From Rebecca billardiae RCC1528 (lineage: Eukaryota > Haptophyta), in the NCBI GenBank assembly GCA_965240325.2, contig OZ251222.1, positions 310,001-374,000 of the forward strand: a stretch of 64,000 nucleotides of DNA, written 5' to 3'. Below, piece by piece: positions 40,358 to 50,600 of the stretch. Under the pieces are notes generated by a model. It was not told the DNA's origin. It did no database searches and saw only the letters and a program-made list of their open reading frames with translations. How positions within the stretch are numbered: position 1 is the first letter of the stretch; each line of letters begins with the position of its first letter. The translations under genes were made by a program, and so were the position numbers.

Positions 40358-40988
40358 CAGGGGGGTCCAGATGGTGGCGGGTACTTCGATGGTGGCTGGC
40401 CAGGTAGTGCGGCACGTCCGTGCCTCTGGACGGGCATTGAGCCGTGGCGAGGTCGCCAAATCGCGCGGCGTGGTCCCAGAGAAGGCTGCTGCTATCACTG
40501 ACCAGCTTGCTAGCCATGCCGGTCGTTGATCACCCCGCCGTTGACAGGCGCGCACACGCCACGCGTAATCGCATGGCAGCCGTGTCGGACGGCGGTCGCA
40601 CGACTACCGCGTAGCCAACATTGATCGTCAGACTCACGACTTGTGGGGTCAGGCAGAACATTGATAGGTCTGCACCCTCGCCTGGCATGCCCCAGAGGTC
40701 AACACAGCCATCAGAAGGGTGATCCTGCCCACTACTTGCCCATCCTTCCCATGCGCAGTCTCGCGCGCGCCGGTCACACGATGACGTGGACGTGGACGTG
40801 AGAGTGGTCGAAAAGTCGGAAGGGAAGCTGTCACTCACGCACGCGCGCTCGTACGGCGACGCCGACCGGCGTGTGGCATGCCCCCCGGTCCCGTACGTGC
40901 CACACGCGCCTTGGATCGTGGTGGGACGGCCATTCACGCCCGCCATGGCTTCCCTTCAAAACTCCCCAACTTCATCTGGACCCCCCTG
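40358..40988. mobile_element. TIR element (16 bp TIRs, TA target duplication) upstream of the channel gene
   Basis: The ends CAGGGGGGTCCAGATG (40358-40373) and its reverse complement (40973-40988) are perfect over 16 bp. They are flanked by TA at 40356-40357 and 40989-40990. The element is 631 bp with no transposase frame. Its termini resemble those of the 23151 element (CAGGGG then TC), suggesting the same transposase family. Unlike that element, its interior is not CpG-depleted, so it is probably a younger or unmethylated insertion. The right end is 33 bp from the start codon of the two-pore-like channel, so the promoter or 5' UTR of that gene must lie within or across it. Confidence 0.8.
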
Positions 40989-41021
40989 TATTGTATGCAA
41001 GTCGGACTACGATATCGAGGA

Positions 41022-43874
41022 ATGGAGGGCGGCCCAATCGCCCTTCCGTCGCGTGGACGGAGCGGCGTCCGCCGGCTGCTGACAGCCCTGCTCACCGCCG
41101 AGCGCAGCGCCGCGGGGCTGGACACGGAAGCCCCCGGCGGATGCGTGGAAGCCTGCACGATCGACGCGGTCGCGCTGAGGATCGCCGCGCTGCACGTGCG
41201 CGCGGCGATCGACGCGCAGCCGCTCGGGCCACTCCACTCGCTGCGCGCGCTCGAGATGGCGGAGCTTCGCGCGCAGCCGCTCGCGAGGCTGATCGTGACG
41301 GCGTCGCTGATTGGGCTCTGCACGATCGGCGTGCGCATGTACGCGTCCCTCGGCGTCGCCCTCCTCGAGGCCGGGCTGGTCGCGGTTCAGTGCGTCGACT
41401 TTGCCGCCTACCTGTGCGTCATCGACGCGGCGGGGCGGCCGCAGACGGGGTGGCACTGGCGGCACCTCGTCGTGCTCGCGCTGAACGGCTCGAGCGCGCT
41501 CGCGCGCTGCGGCACCATCATCGCCGGCCGGCCCGACGCCAGCGTCCTCCTCTTCCCGTTCTCGGCGCCGCTCCACCCGTTCCTCGTGCTGTGGGCGTAC
41601 AGGCGGCTGCCGCTGCTGCTCGTCGAGCTGGGGCAGACGGTGCGGCGGACGACGCCGCTGCTGGTCCTGCTGCTCGCGACGATCGGCTGCTCCGCCATCT
41701 TCTCCACGCTCCTCTTCGCCCACCTCGCCGTCGGCGAGCCGCCCGACTCTGCGCTCGCGCAGTTTGCCACGATCACGCGCGCGCTGCGCAGTCTCACCTA
41801 CCTGGCGACGACCGTCAGCTTTCCGGACGCGATCCTGCCGTTCGTGCAGATCGACCCGCTGTTCGCGGTGCTCTTCTGCGCGTTCGTCGTCGTCATCGCC
41901 TTCGTGTACCTCCCGCTCCTGCTCGCCGCCATCTGCAGCGAGCACGACGCGTGCGCGGCCGAGCACGCGGCGGGCCGCGCGTTTGAACGCGTGCGCTCGC
42001 TCCGGCTCGCTTACTGCGCGCTGGCGCACGGGCAGCTGCTGGCGGACGACCGGGCGCTCGGCGTGGATGTGGACGCGCAGAGCCAGGTCTTCGCCGAGGT
42101 GGCGTGGACGGACGCTGCCGGGCTGCAGCTCCGCCGCCACGGCGACGCGATCACCCGCCCGCCCGCGCACGGGCTGCCGCACTTGCGCGCCGCGACGGTG
42201 CACGCGTTTGTGGGCGCGCTCACGCCGCAGCTGCGCTCCGTGGATGCGCAGCGGCTGGCGCGCGTGCTCTGCGCCGGGGCCGAGGCGGACGGGGCCTCGC
42301 GCCACCTGCGCCGCGTGCCGAGGCCGAGCTCGAGGACGGCCGACGGGAGCATCAGCCCCGTCGCCTTTGAGCACGCGATGCAGCGGCTCGCGGCGCCGGG
42401 GCTGCGAGCGGGCGGCGCGGAGGAGGGCGCGGCCGCTGAGCCCAGCGCGGCGCGCGCGCGCCGGCTGCCGCCGGCGGCTGGGAGCGGCGGCGCGCGCGAG
42501 CACGAGGCGTCGGCGCCGTCCCACGGCCCGCGCGCGGACGGCTCCGCCCGCGCGCACGCGTGCCTCTCGCGCGTGCTCAGCTCGCGCCTCTTCATCGCGA
42601 GCCTGCGCGCGCACCGCGCCATGGCAGTCCTCTGGCTGCTTCCGCACCTGGCCGAGGCGCGCGCGACGGCGTGGCGCGGGGAGATCGGCGGCTCGATGCT
42701 CGAGCCGGGCGAGTGCGCGGTGCCGCGGATGTACCGCGTGATCGTCACCTCCCTCGCCGCCGCGCTCGCCGCCGAGTGGTGCCTGTACGCGGCCGTGTGG
42801 GCGCTCGCGCGCGCGGCGTACACACTCCCGATCGCGCCGCGCGGCTCGGCGCTGCGCGCGTGGCACGCCGTGTACGCGGCGACTGCGCTCGCGGCCCTCG
42901 CGGCGACGCCGTCGGTGAGCTGGCGCCGGCTGCTGCCGTGCGGGCTGTGGTCCGCCCTCGCGCTCATCTCGTGGGCCTGCGCCTTCAGCGAGGTGCTCCG
43001 CCTCCTCACCCGTCTGCGCGCGGTGCAGGCGGAGGTGCGGCGGCTGCGCGCGGTGCTGCCGGCGCTGCAGCCGTACCTGCTGCTGCAGCTGTTGTGCCTG
43101 CACTGCTTCGCGTCGCTCGGGATCGCGCTGTGGGCGCGGCTCCCGTCGGAGGCGTTCGAAGGCACCGACTTCGTCCAGCTCGGGTACGACCGCGCGCTCT
43201 CCTTCCGCAACTACCCCTCCGCCTTCCTGCTGCTGCTGCAGCTGCTCGTCTCGAACGCGTGGAACGTGACTGCAGAGGCGTTCGTGCACGCGAGCGGCTC
43301 GCCCGCCACGTGGCTCTACTTCGTGGGGTTCTACTACGTCAACGTGCTGCTGCTGCTCAACGTGCTGATCGGCGCGCTGATCGAGCTGTACGCGAAGCAG
43401 CGCCGCGCGCACCCGCCGCTGCCGCCGCCGCCCGTCCGGCTGCGCCGCGTCCGGACGGCAACCCGCCAGTCCTGTCCCGGCTCCGCCTCGGCGCGGGCGT
43501 GCTTGCCGGGGCCCTCTGCCGGCCGCTGGCGACGGCCGGCGGACATCCCCGCGCCGAGCTTGGCGAGGCCCGGCGCTGGCGGGGCGCAGTCCCGCGCAGA
43601 GGCCAAGGGCGCCGCTGCCCCGTCCCTCACGCTGCGCCGCTCGCGCACGCGCCAGATCCTGGCTCGGCTCTGGTCGCTCGACGACAGCCTCCTGAGCAAC
43701 GCGACCTCGGCCACAGACGGCGACTCGCGAGCAGAGCTGACCGCCATCCGGACGGCCGGCGACTTCGATGCCGAGGCGCTTGCTGGCGTGGGCATGGCCC
43801 GGGCTGGAGGCGCAGGGCCCTCGCGCGGCGTCGCCGGCCTCGCACCTCGACCGCCACCGCCGCCTCAGCTGTAG
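41022..43874 (+). CDS. Two-pore-channel-like cation channel (two six-TM repeats)
   Basis: A single-exon protein of 950 residues. Repeat I has hydrophobic segments from about 88 to 310. Its pore region FATITRALRSLTYLATTVSFPDAILPF (about 248-274) is followed by an S6-like helix, AVLFCAFVVVIAFVYLPLLLAAI. A cytosolic linker of about 300 residues separates it from repeat II (about 540-800). The second pore reads FLLLLQLLVSNAWNVTAEAF (about 738-757), then a long S6, FYYVNVLLLLNVLIGALIELY. Filters TVSFPD and VSNAWN resemble TPC filters I and II ('T-x-x-NPD' and 'V-N-N-W'). TPCs conduct Na+/Ca2+ across endolysosomal or vacuolar membranes. The S4 segments here carry few regularly spaced arginines, so voltage gating is uncertain. 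The tail after 800 is disordered. Confidence 0.72.
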   Translation: MEGGPIALPSRGRSGVRRLLTALLTAERSAAGLDTEAPGGCVEACTIDAVALRIAALHVRAAIDAQPLGPLHSLRALEMAELRAQPLARLIVTASLIGLCTIGVRMYASLGVALLEAGLVAVQCVDFAAYLCVIDAAGRPQTGWHWRHLVVLALNGSSALARCGTIIAGRPDASVLLFPFSAPLHPFLVLWAYRRLPLLLVELGQTVRRTTPLLVLLLATIGCSAIFSTLLFAHLAVGEPPDSALAQFATITRALRSLTYLATTVSFPDAILPFVQIDPLFAVLFCAFVVVIAFVYLPLLLAAICSEHDACAAEHAAGRAFERVRSLRLAYCALAHGQLLADDRALGVDVDAQSQVFAEVAWTDAAGLQLRRHGDAITRPPAHGLPHLRAATVHAFVGALTPQLRSVDAQRLARVLCAGAEADGASRHLRRVPRPSSRTADGSISPVAFEHAMQRLAAPGLRAGGAEEGAAAEPSAARARRLPPAAGSGGAREHEASAPSHGPRADGSARAHACLSRVLSSRLFIASLRAHRAMAVLWLLPHLAEARATAWRGEIGGSMLEPGECAVPRMYRVIVTSLAAALAAEWCLYAAVWALARAAYTLPIAPRGSALRAWHAVYAATALAALAATPSVSWRRLLPCGLWSALALISWACAFSEVLRLLTRLRAVQAEVRRLRAVLPALQPYLLLQLLCLHCFASLGIALWARLPSEAFEGTDFVQLGYDRALSFRNYPSAFLLLLQLLVSNAWNVTAEAFVHASGSPATWLYFVGFYYVNVLLLLNVLIGALIELYAKQRRAHPPLPPPPVRLRRVRTATRQSCPGSASARACLPGPSAGRWRRPADIPAPSLARPGAGGAQSRAEAKGAAAPSLTLRRSRTRQILARLWSLDDSLLSNATSATDGDSRAELTAIRTAGDFDAEALAGVGMARAGGAGPSRGVAGLAPRPPPPPQL

Positions 43875-43974
43875 GCTGCGCCGTGCCGCCGGCGGCGCCC
43901 TGGCCCTGGGCGCTGTCCGACACTGTCTGCTGGTAACTGCCCGCCTGCTGACTACGGCACTACTGATATGCCAC

Positions 43975-44997
43975 TCACGACACTATGTGAAGCCTGTGAC
44001 TGCATGGCATGTGTCTATACGCGTGTAGTGACTGTGCCAGTCGTGACCGACGATAATTCGTCGTCGTCATCATCGTCATATATATATGAGGACTACGCGT
44101 TCTTGCCTTCGTCGTCAGGAATGGGACAAGCACGTCTAAGAAGGGCTGAGGCGCCTCCATGTGTGGGTAGTGCCCGGCGCCATCGATCATGGCCACTGTG
44201 CCGCGCAGGGCAGCGGCGACCTCGTCCGCCTCTGTGCGCGGGTCGGGCTTGAAGTCCGGATCTTTGGAGCCCATCACGACCAGCGTGGGCGCCTGGACCT
44301 TGCTGTAGCGCGACTCCGAGTGCGCGTGGCTGGAGAGCATGAAGGCGGCCAGCGCCGCCGAGCGCTTCGGGTCGCGCAGATTCCGCATGATCTGACGCAC
44401 GTGCTCCGCGTGGTCAGCCGGCTTGTCCAGCTTGTAGAGGCTGTCGTAGTACGAGCGCCACACCGCGTTGCGCCTGCGTCGGGAGGGCGCGTGCGAGCGC
44501 GCTGAGCGCGAGAGGCGAGACGGGGCGGGCGAGGGGCGCGCATGGGTGGCGTACCATGGCCCGCCTGTCAGCAGCTTCAAGAAAGCCCGCTCTCCGCCAG
44601 ACATCTTGGGCCCGCGAGTGAAGCCGCCCACGAGCACAATCCCAGCAACAGCTCGCGGCGCCTCGGCCGCCGCATACACCGCCGCGCCCGCCGCGAGCGA
44701 GTTGCCGATGATGAATGCCGGTCCCGCATTGACTTCGCTTATGACTTGAATGATATCCTTGCCGACCGACTCGCCGTTGTAGGGTCCAGTGAAGCTGGTG
44801 TCCGAGTCGCCAAGGCCGCGCAAGTCCATCGTCACCACTCGGAATCCAGCCTCCTGCAGCGCAGGGGCCACGAAGCGGTACTGCGAGCGTAGGTCGCCGA
44901 TTCCGGGCACGCAGACTACGAGCGGTCTACGCGCGCTGCCCGAGTCATCGTACGCGACTCGACCGCCATCAGGCATCTGCGCGTGCTGGGCAGGCAT
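43975..44997 (-). CDS. Alpha/beta-hydrolase fold protein
   Basis: Two exons (44997-44555 and 44473-43975) give up to 313 residues. The join restores PWRNAVWRSYYDSL. The fold is read from VVCVPGIGDLRSQYRFVAPAL (oxyanion loop), VVTMDLRGLGDSD, then the nucleophile elbow IIGNSLAAGAA (Ser in GNSLAAG), PTLVVMGSKDPDFKP (acid Asp) and MIDGAGHYPHMEAPQPF (catalytic His). The triad is complete. The substrate is not predictable; similarity is to general epoxide-hydrolase/esterase-like members. The last 45 residues (after VPFLTTKA) look like read-through into low-complexity sequence, so the true 3' end may involve another splice. Confidence 0.82.
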   Translation of the reverse strand: MPAQHAQMPDGGRVAYDDSGSARRPLVVCVPGIGDLRSQYRFVAPALQEAGFRVVTMDLRGLGDSDTSFTGPYNGESVGKDIIQVISEVNAGPAFIIGNSLAAGAAVYAAAEAPRAVAGIVLVGGFTRGPKMSGGERAFLKLLTGGPWYATHARPSPAPSRLSRSARSHAPSRRRRNAVWRSYYDSLYKLDKPADHAEHVRQIMRNLRDPKRSAALAAFMLSSHAHSESRYSKVQAPTLVVMGSKDPDFKPDPRTEADEVAAALRGTVAMIDGAGHYPHMEAPQPFLDVLVPFLTTKARTRSPHIYMTMMTTTNYRRSRLAQSLHAYRHMPCSHRLHIVS

Positions 44998-45319
44998 GGC
45001 GGCCGCGCTCCGCGGTCCCAACTTTTCGCGCGCCTGGCTCGTACCGTCCTGGCTCCCGCGCCGCCGCCGTGCGGAATTATTTCAAAAATGCCGCGGATTA
45101 TTCGTACAGTACTGGACGAGCGGGCCGGATGATTCCTCTCGGCTCGCGAGGTCGACGCGAGGCTCAGGCTGCGGCCGAGCTGCCGAGCTGTGCCTGTTGG
45201 AGCGCGCCGACGCCGGCGAGCCGCGGGGCAAGGCCAAGGGAGCTGCGACGGCGTCTATCTGACGTGCAGGCCTGTCGCGCTAGGCATTGCTACTATTCTA
45301 CGAAGCTGGTGACGCGTAG
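44998..45319. other. Spacer between hydrolase and kinase genes
   Basis: About 320 bp that should hold the hydrolase promoter and the kinase 3' UTR. No other feature was seen. Confidence 0.4.
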
Positions 45320-47305
45320 TTAGGCCGGAGCAGTGGTCTGGCGCAGGAACGCGGCGCCTGGAGGCGCGGCCAGCAAGCTCGCCACGACGACGACCGCGAC
45401 AGTTACGCAGCACGGAGCGTCTTCACTCTCGCCGGCCGCTCGCGCAACGGTGCACTTGACGTGGCAGCGCGGCCCCGGCGACGCAGTCGCCAGCGGCGGC
45501 AGCGGCCACTTGGCCTTGGTCGTGCCCGTCCACGGCGGCGGCCCGGGCGCGCCGCAGCCGCCCGCGTACGCTCCGCCCGCGCACGTCGTGCGGGTGCTGT
45601 CGAGGCTGCTGTCGAGGCCCGACGACGCGACCGTCCCGCGGAAGCTCAGCGTCGCGAGGAGCGCGCGGCTCGCCTCGTCCGCGGCCGCGTCCGCGGCCGC
45701 GTTGCTCGGCGGCAGCTCGTCGAACGCGAGCCCGCTCTCCCGGAGCCACTCATGCTGCCGCACCTCGCTCGCGGTCGGGCGCGCCGCCGGGTCCTTGACC
45801 AGGATGGCGCGGAGCAGTGCCTCGAGCAGCGGCTCGCCGAGCGTGGTGGGCACCTCGACGGGCGAGTCGCGCACGAGCAGCGCAAACTCGAGCGGGTCCT
45901 CCGCGAAGAAGGGCAGGCAGCCAAATGCGAGCTGGTACGCTGTCGCCCCCATCGACCACACGTCTGCGCGCCGCCCGGAGAACGCGCCGCCCTTCGAGTC
46001 GTGCGCCTCGGGCGGCTTGAAGGGCAGCGTGCCCACGCGGCCGGAGGAGGTGTCGTCCTCGCCCTCGAAGACGAACGAGACGCCAAAGTCGGCGATCACG
46101 AAGCGGCCCCCCGGCCCGGCCGTCGAGCGGAGGATGTTGGCGGGCTTCATGTCCCTGTGCACGACACACCGCGAGTGCAGGTACGCGAGACCGGACGCCA
46201 TGTCGCGCATGCACCGGCGGAGCTCGGCGATGGGCAGCGCGTCGATCAGCGCGCGGCTCTCGCCCACGGGCCCGCCGGGCAGGTAGTCCAGGATGAGGTA
46301 CAGCCTGTCGCTCTCGTCGTCGTCCAGCACCTACGGCGGCGCGCGCCGGGGCGGGCGTGTGGTCGGGGTGCCGCGCTCGGCGCGCCGAGCCGCGCAGGGC
46401 GGGGGGTGGCGTGGCCCGGGCGGGCGCGGGCGCGCAGGCGCGCACGGGGCGCGAGCGCGGGGCGGCGCGCGGGGCGGCGCGGGGCGGCGCTGCGCGCCGC
46501 GCACCTGGTACAGCTGCACCACGCTGCGGTGCTGCAGCCGCTTCATGATCGCCACCTCGCGCAGCACGTTGTCCCAGTCAGACGCGTGCCGCTTCTCGTG
46601 CGAGAGGTAGTGCCGCCTGCGCTTGAGCTTGGACTTCTTGAGGATCTTGATGGCGTACTGCTCGTTGGTGCGCGTGTCGATGCACCGCTTCACCTTGCTC
46701 GTCGCGCCCTCGCCCAGCTTCTCGAACATCTCGTACTCGAAGTGCTCGCCGCGCACAAACTTGCGACCCGAGTCTTCGCGCATCGTGATTGCGAGCGCGC
46801 CGTGCTGCGTGCCGGAGGACGAGGCCGGGATCTCGGCCGCCGGCGCGTCGGCGCTCGCGGGGGCGTCAGCCCCCGAGGGCACGCTCGCCTCCGCCCACGC
46901 CGGCAGCAGATTGCGCGGCGCCAGCTGCTCGCGCGGCGGGTCGACGCACGCGCGGATCTCGCGCAGCCACCTCGTCCGCTCGTCGAGCGAGAGCGCGCTC
47001 AGGATGTACTCGGGCCTGCGCCCGCGCGGCGAGAGGTGGACGAGTGACGTGGGCGCGACCTCCTGGCAGCACAGCCGGAAGCACTGGTCGAAGCCCGACA
47101 CGGGCTCGGCGAGCACGTGCACGAGCGCGCCACGCAGCGGGATCACCCCTTTCGGGTGCGTGGCGTACTGGTCGAGGTAGTAGAAGAGGCGGCCGTCTGC
47201 GATGCGGCACCAGCGCATCTTAAACTTGGGGTTGACGTTGCCCTTTTTGAGCAGCCAGCCCTCGTGCACCACGCTGGCCGGGTCGGGCCGCTCGACGGCC
47301 GGCAT
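45320..47305 (-). CDS. PH-domain serine/threonine kinase, CaMKK-like, with C-terminal membrane segment
   Basis: Two exons (47305-46505, 46330-45320) give 603 residues. An N-terminal PH domain lies at about 11-122 (HEGWLLKKGNVNPKFKMRW start, RTRWLREIRACV end). The kinase domain runs from about 190 to 465: LGEGATSKVKRC (Gly loop), AIKILKK (Lys220), HRDMKPAN (catalytic Asp327), ADFGVSF (Asp348), GTLPFKPPEA and DVWSMG. HRSVVQLYQ joined to VLDDDESDRLYLILDYLPGG, the RP-like insert region and ADFGVSFVFEG are closest to CaMKK/SAK1/Elm1 upstream kinases, which activate AMPK/SnRK1. The C-terminus ends in a hydrophobic stretch (CVTVAVVVVASLLAA), a possible tail anchor. PH plus tail anchor with this kinase type is unusual. 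The activation loop has a Ser-rich DDTSSGRVGT segment. Confidence 0.85.
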
Positions 47306-47652
47306 GACACCGTGAGCGCGTGTCTGCCAGGCCGTCCTTCACGCTCCCGCCGGTGCGTACGTACGCCGGAGTGATTGTGGGTGCGGGCGGGCGAGCGCAC
47401 CGGATTCCGGCCGCCAAGACGCCGAATGGAGACTTCTCACGGGCTTCGCGGCGGGCAAATGTGAGACAAAACGGGCGCCGCCCAAAAGTTCTCTTGATCA
47501 GCCAGCAGGTCTACAATGGACCGTCTACAATCAGTCTCTCAGATCACATTCGCGTCATCATCATACAGTACCATCACGACACTCACACAGCAGACGAGTC
47601 CGTGGTCCACCGCACACGTGGTCACGTGCGACTGCAGGCCGGCACGTTGCGC
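47306..47652. other. Spacer between kinase and RND-protein genes
   Basis: About 350 bp, containing the kinase promoter and the 3' UTR of the RND gene. It is moderately GC-rich, with no repeat or RNA gene seen. Confidence 0.4.
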
Positions 47653-50600
47653 TCACGCCACCTGGACATCGGCGGGGGCACCCTTAGCATCGCCTTGCCT
47701 CCGCGCGCATATCCTGCCAAATAGTGCGTGGATATCTCCAAACTCGCCCGACGGACCCACGATGGCGAGCAGCGCGGTGAACGCAAAGTTGGCCGTGAGC
47801 AGCTGCGCACGCACGCGGGGAGGAAGGCGGGGCGCGCGCGTGAGAGCGAGCGGGTAGGGCACGCGGGGCGCCAGCGTGCGCAAGGCGCCGCGCCGCATGC
47901 ACCGAGAACGAGACCGTCATGAGCATGAACACGCCGAACTTGAAGAAGAACTGCAGCGTGGTGAGCAGCAGGAAGGCGGAGGCGCCGATCGTCGTGATCG
48001 CGCCCGCCTGCACGCTGATCCCCACCTCGACGAGCGCGTGCGTGAGCCGGCCGTTCCGGTCGGGCTGCGGCGCGTGCACGTACGCGAGCGCGTAGTGCAC
48101 GACATAGTCCACACTGAAGCCCACCACGATGGTGGCGCAGATCGCCTCGATCAGCCCGAGCGTCCACCCCTGCACCACCATCAGGCCGAGCGTGCAGCAC
48201 ACGACGCCGCCGATGCACACGAGCGCGATCGCGGCGACCACCACGTTGCCCACAAAGAGGATGAGCGAGAACGCGGCGAAGGCCATGGCGATGAGCACGC
48301 CGGAGACGGCGGAAGAGATGTACGCCTGCTGCATGCGCATGCTCATGAACACGCCCGAGCTCGTCGTGACGAAGAAGTCCGGCTGCCCCTTGGGCTTCTT
48401 CTCGTTCTGCTCCGCCTCGAACGCGTACGACGCTTCCAGCCCGGGCTCGATCTCTGGTATGCCGTAGAAGAGGCGCGGGTTGAAGTCGATCTGCACGCCG
48501 CTGATCATGAAGTAGATGCGCGTCACGTCGCCGTCGCCGTCGCGCCCCACCTTGAGGAACTTGCGCTGGATGTAGTCGTAGCCCTGCGCCACGCCGCGGG
48601 GCAGGGTGCGTGGTGGGAGAGGACGTGCGGCCACTCAGCACGGACGACGGCGCAGCGGGCCGCGCCCGCGCGCGCGCAAGCGCGGCGTGCTCACCTCGCC
48701 GCCGGGCTCGTTCTCCTGGGGCTCCTTCAGGTAGTTGCTCGCCTGCTCCCAGAACTCGTCCTCGTCCTCGACGGGGAACTCTTTGCGGTTCGACTCGAGG
48801 AACGCCTTGAAGTCCTTCATGAAGCAGTGCGTCAGCCTCCGCTTGTACACAAACTCGGTGCCCGGCCGGCCGAGCGTCGCCTCGATGTCGCGCGCCGCCT
48901 CGCACACGTCGAGCAGGTACTCCTGCATGCTGGTGGAGGACGGGTCAAAGCTCTCGTCGAAGACGGCCTCGCCGCACGGCCCCTCGTTGCACGCCTCCGA
49001 CTCGTAGTCGAACTTGGAGAACTGACCGTAGTCGTTGTCCTTGATGCCCCACACCATCCACATCTCGGCGCGCAGCTCAGAGTCGCCCTCCATCCAGCCG
49101 TCCCGCTGCGAGAGCAGCGCGCGCCACAGCGGCTCGTCGTCGGGCAGCACGGCTGGCGACTCGCGCGAGGGCTCGAGCTGCGAGGTGAAGTACACCATCG
49201 TGCCGATCAGCGCGACCATCAGCGCGAGGATCACGAAGCGGAACTTGATGATGAACGGCGCGAAGCGGTCTCTGAAGAAGAGCTCCGTCTTGTTGAGGCT
49301 GTTGTGCTCACCGCTCTGCTCGTCGTCGCCGTCGATGACGATGGTCGCGGACTCGGCGCCAGACGGCGCGTGCGCACGCGCCGAGCTGTCCACGACGCGC
49401 GACTCGGAGCCGCTCGGCGCCGCGCCCGCGCCCGCGCCCTTGGCGTCCGCGCCGCCCGACGCTTTCGCCGTGCAGCACGGCAGCAGCCGCGCGAAGCAGC
49501 TGGCCTGCCACAGCGCCGGCGGGATGCAGCAGACGTACCGGTGGCGCAGGTGCGTGTCCCACAGCAGGATGAGGGCGGGCACGACGGTCACGTCGAGCAG
49601 CCAGTTGTGGATGATGGTGATGGCCGAGAGGATGCCGAACGCCGCCATCGGCATCACGGGCGACGGGATGGCGGCGCAAAAGGCGAGCGCGGTCGTGATG
49701 TTGCAAGCGAACATGGACTTGGACGCGCGCCGCCACACGTACGACATGCGGTACAGCGGCGCGTCCGCCTCGCCATGCAGCTCAACCCAGTACTGCATGC
49801 CCTCGCGCGACTGCTCCCACTGGTCGAACACGATGAACACGCCGTCCGCGCCCAGCCCGAGCAGGATGAACAGCAAGAACATGTTGAGCGGGTCGAAGAA
49901 AGTCACGCCGATCACGACGATCGCCCAAAACGCGCCGACCGGGAAGCAGAGCACCACGCCAAAGAGGCACGTCACGGCGAGGAAGAGCGAGCGCGTGTGG
50001 AACGTGATGTACAGCAGCACGAACACCACCGCGCCGAGCGCGAACGCCACGTCGCGGCCCAACACCTGCTGAAAGTACACGTTGATCACCGGGTTGTCAG
50101 CCAGCCAGCGGAAGGCGAGCTTGCCCTCGGCCTCGTACTCCTCGCGGAGCGCCTCGAGCTTGGGGATGAGCTCGATCAGGTACGCCTCGATCTTCTTCTC
50201 CTGCTCCTCCGTGCGGTCGTGCTCGTCCTCGTACCCGCCGAGCGGCATGCCGGTCTGCACCGTCAGCCGCGTCGCGTGCGCCTTGCGGTCGCCCTTCTCG
50301 TAGTAGTGCGGCAGGAAGAAGGACGCGGGGAAGACGCTCGTGCGGTCGGGGATCTCGTCGGCGTCGGGCGTGCTCACCTCGGAGTCGAGCTTGCGGAACG
50401 CCTTGTCCAGGCTGTTCCACCCGTCCTCGGGCTTGCAGTCGTCCGGGTCCTTGCAGAAGTAGGTGAGCGGCGAGTACGCGCGCTGGCACTTGTGTTTGTT
50501 CGCGGTGGCGTCCTCGCAGCCGGCGAGCCGCGCGCACACACCCTGCGCGGTGGCGTTCGCGCCGGCGCGCACGGGCAGCGCCGCTTGGAGCGCCGCACTC

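Noticed and set aside
41007-43412. An 801-codon minus-strand frame
   Set aside because: Arg/Glu/Gln-rich mirror of the channel's Leu/Ala-rich coding strand.
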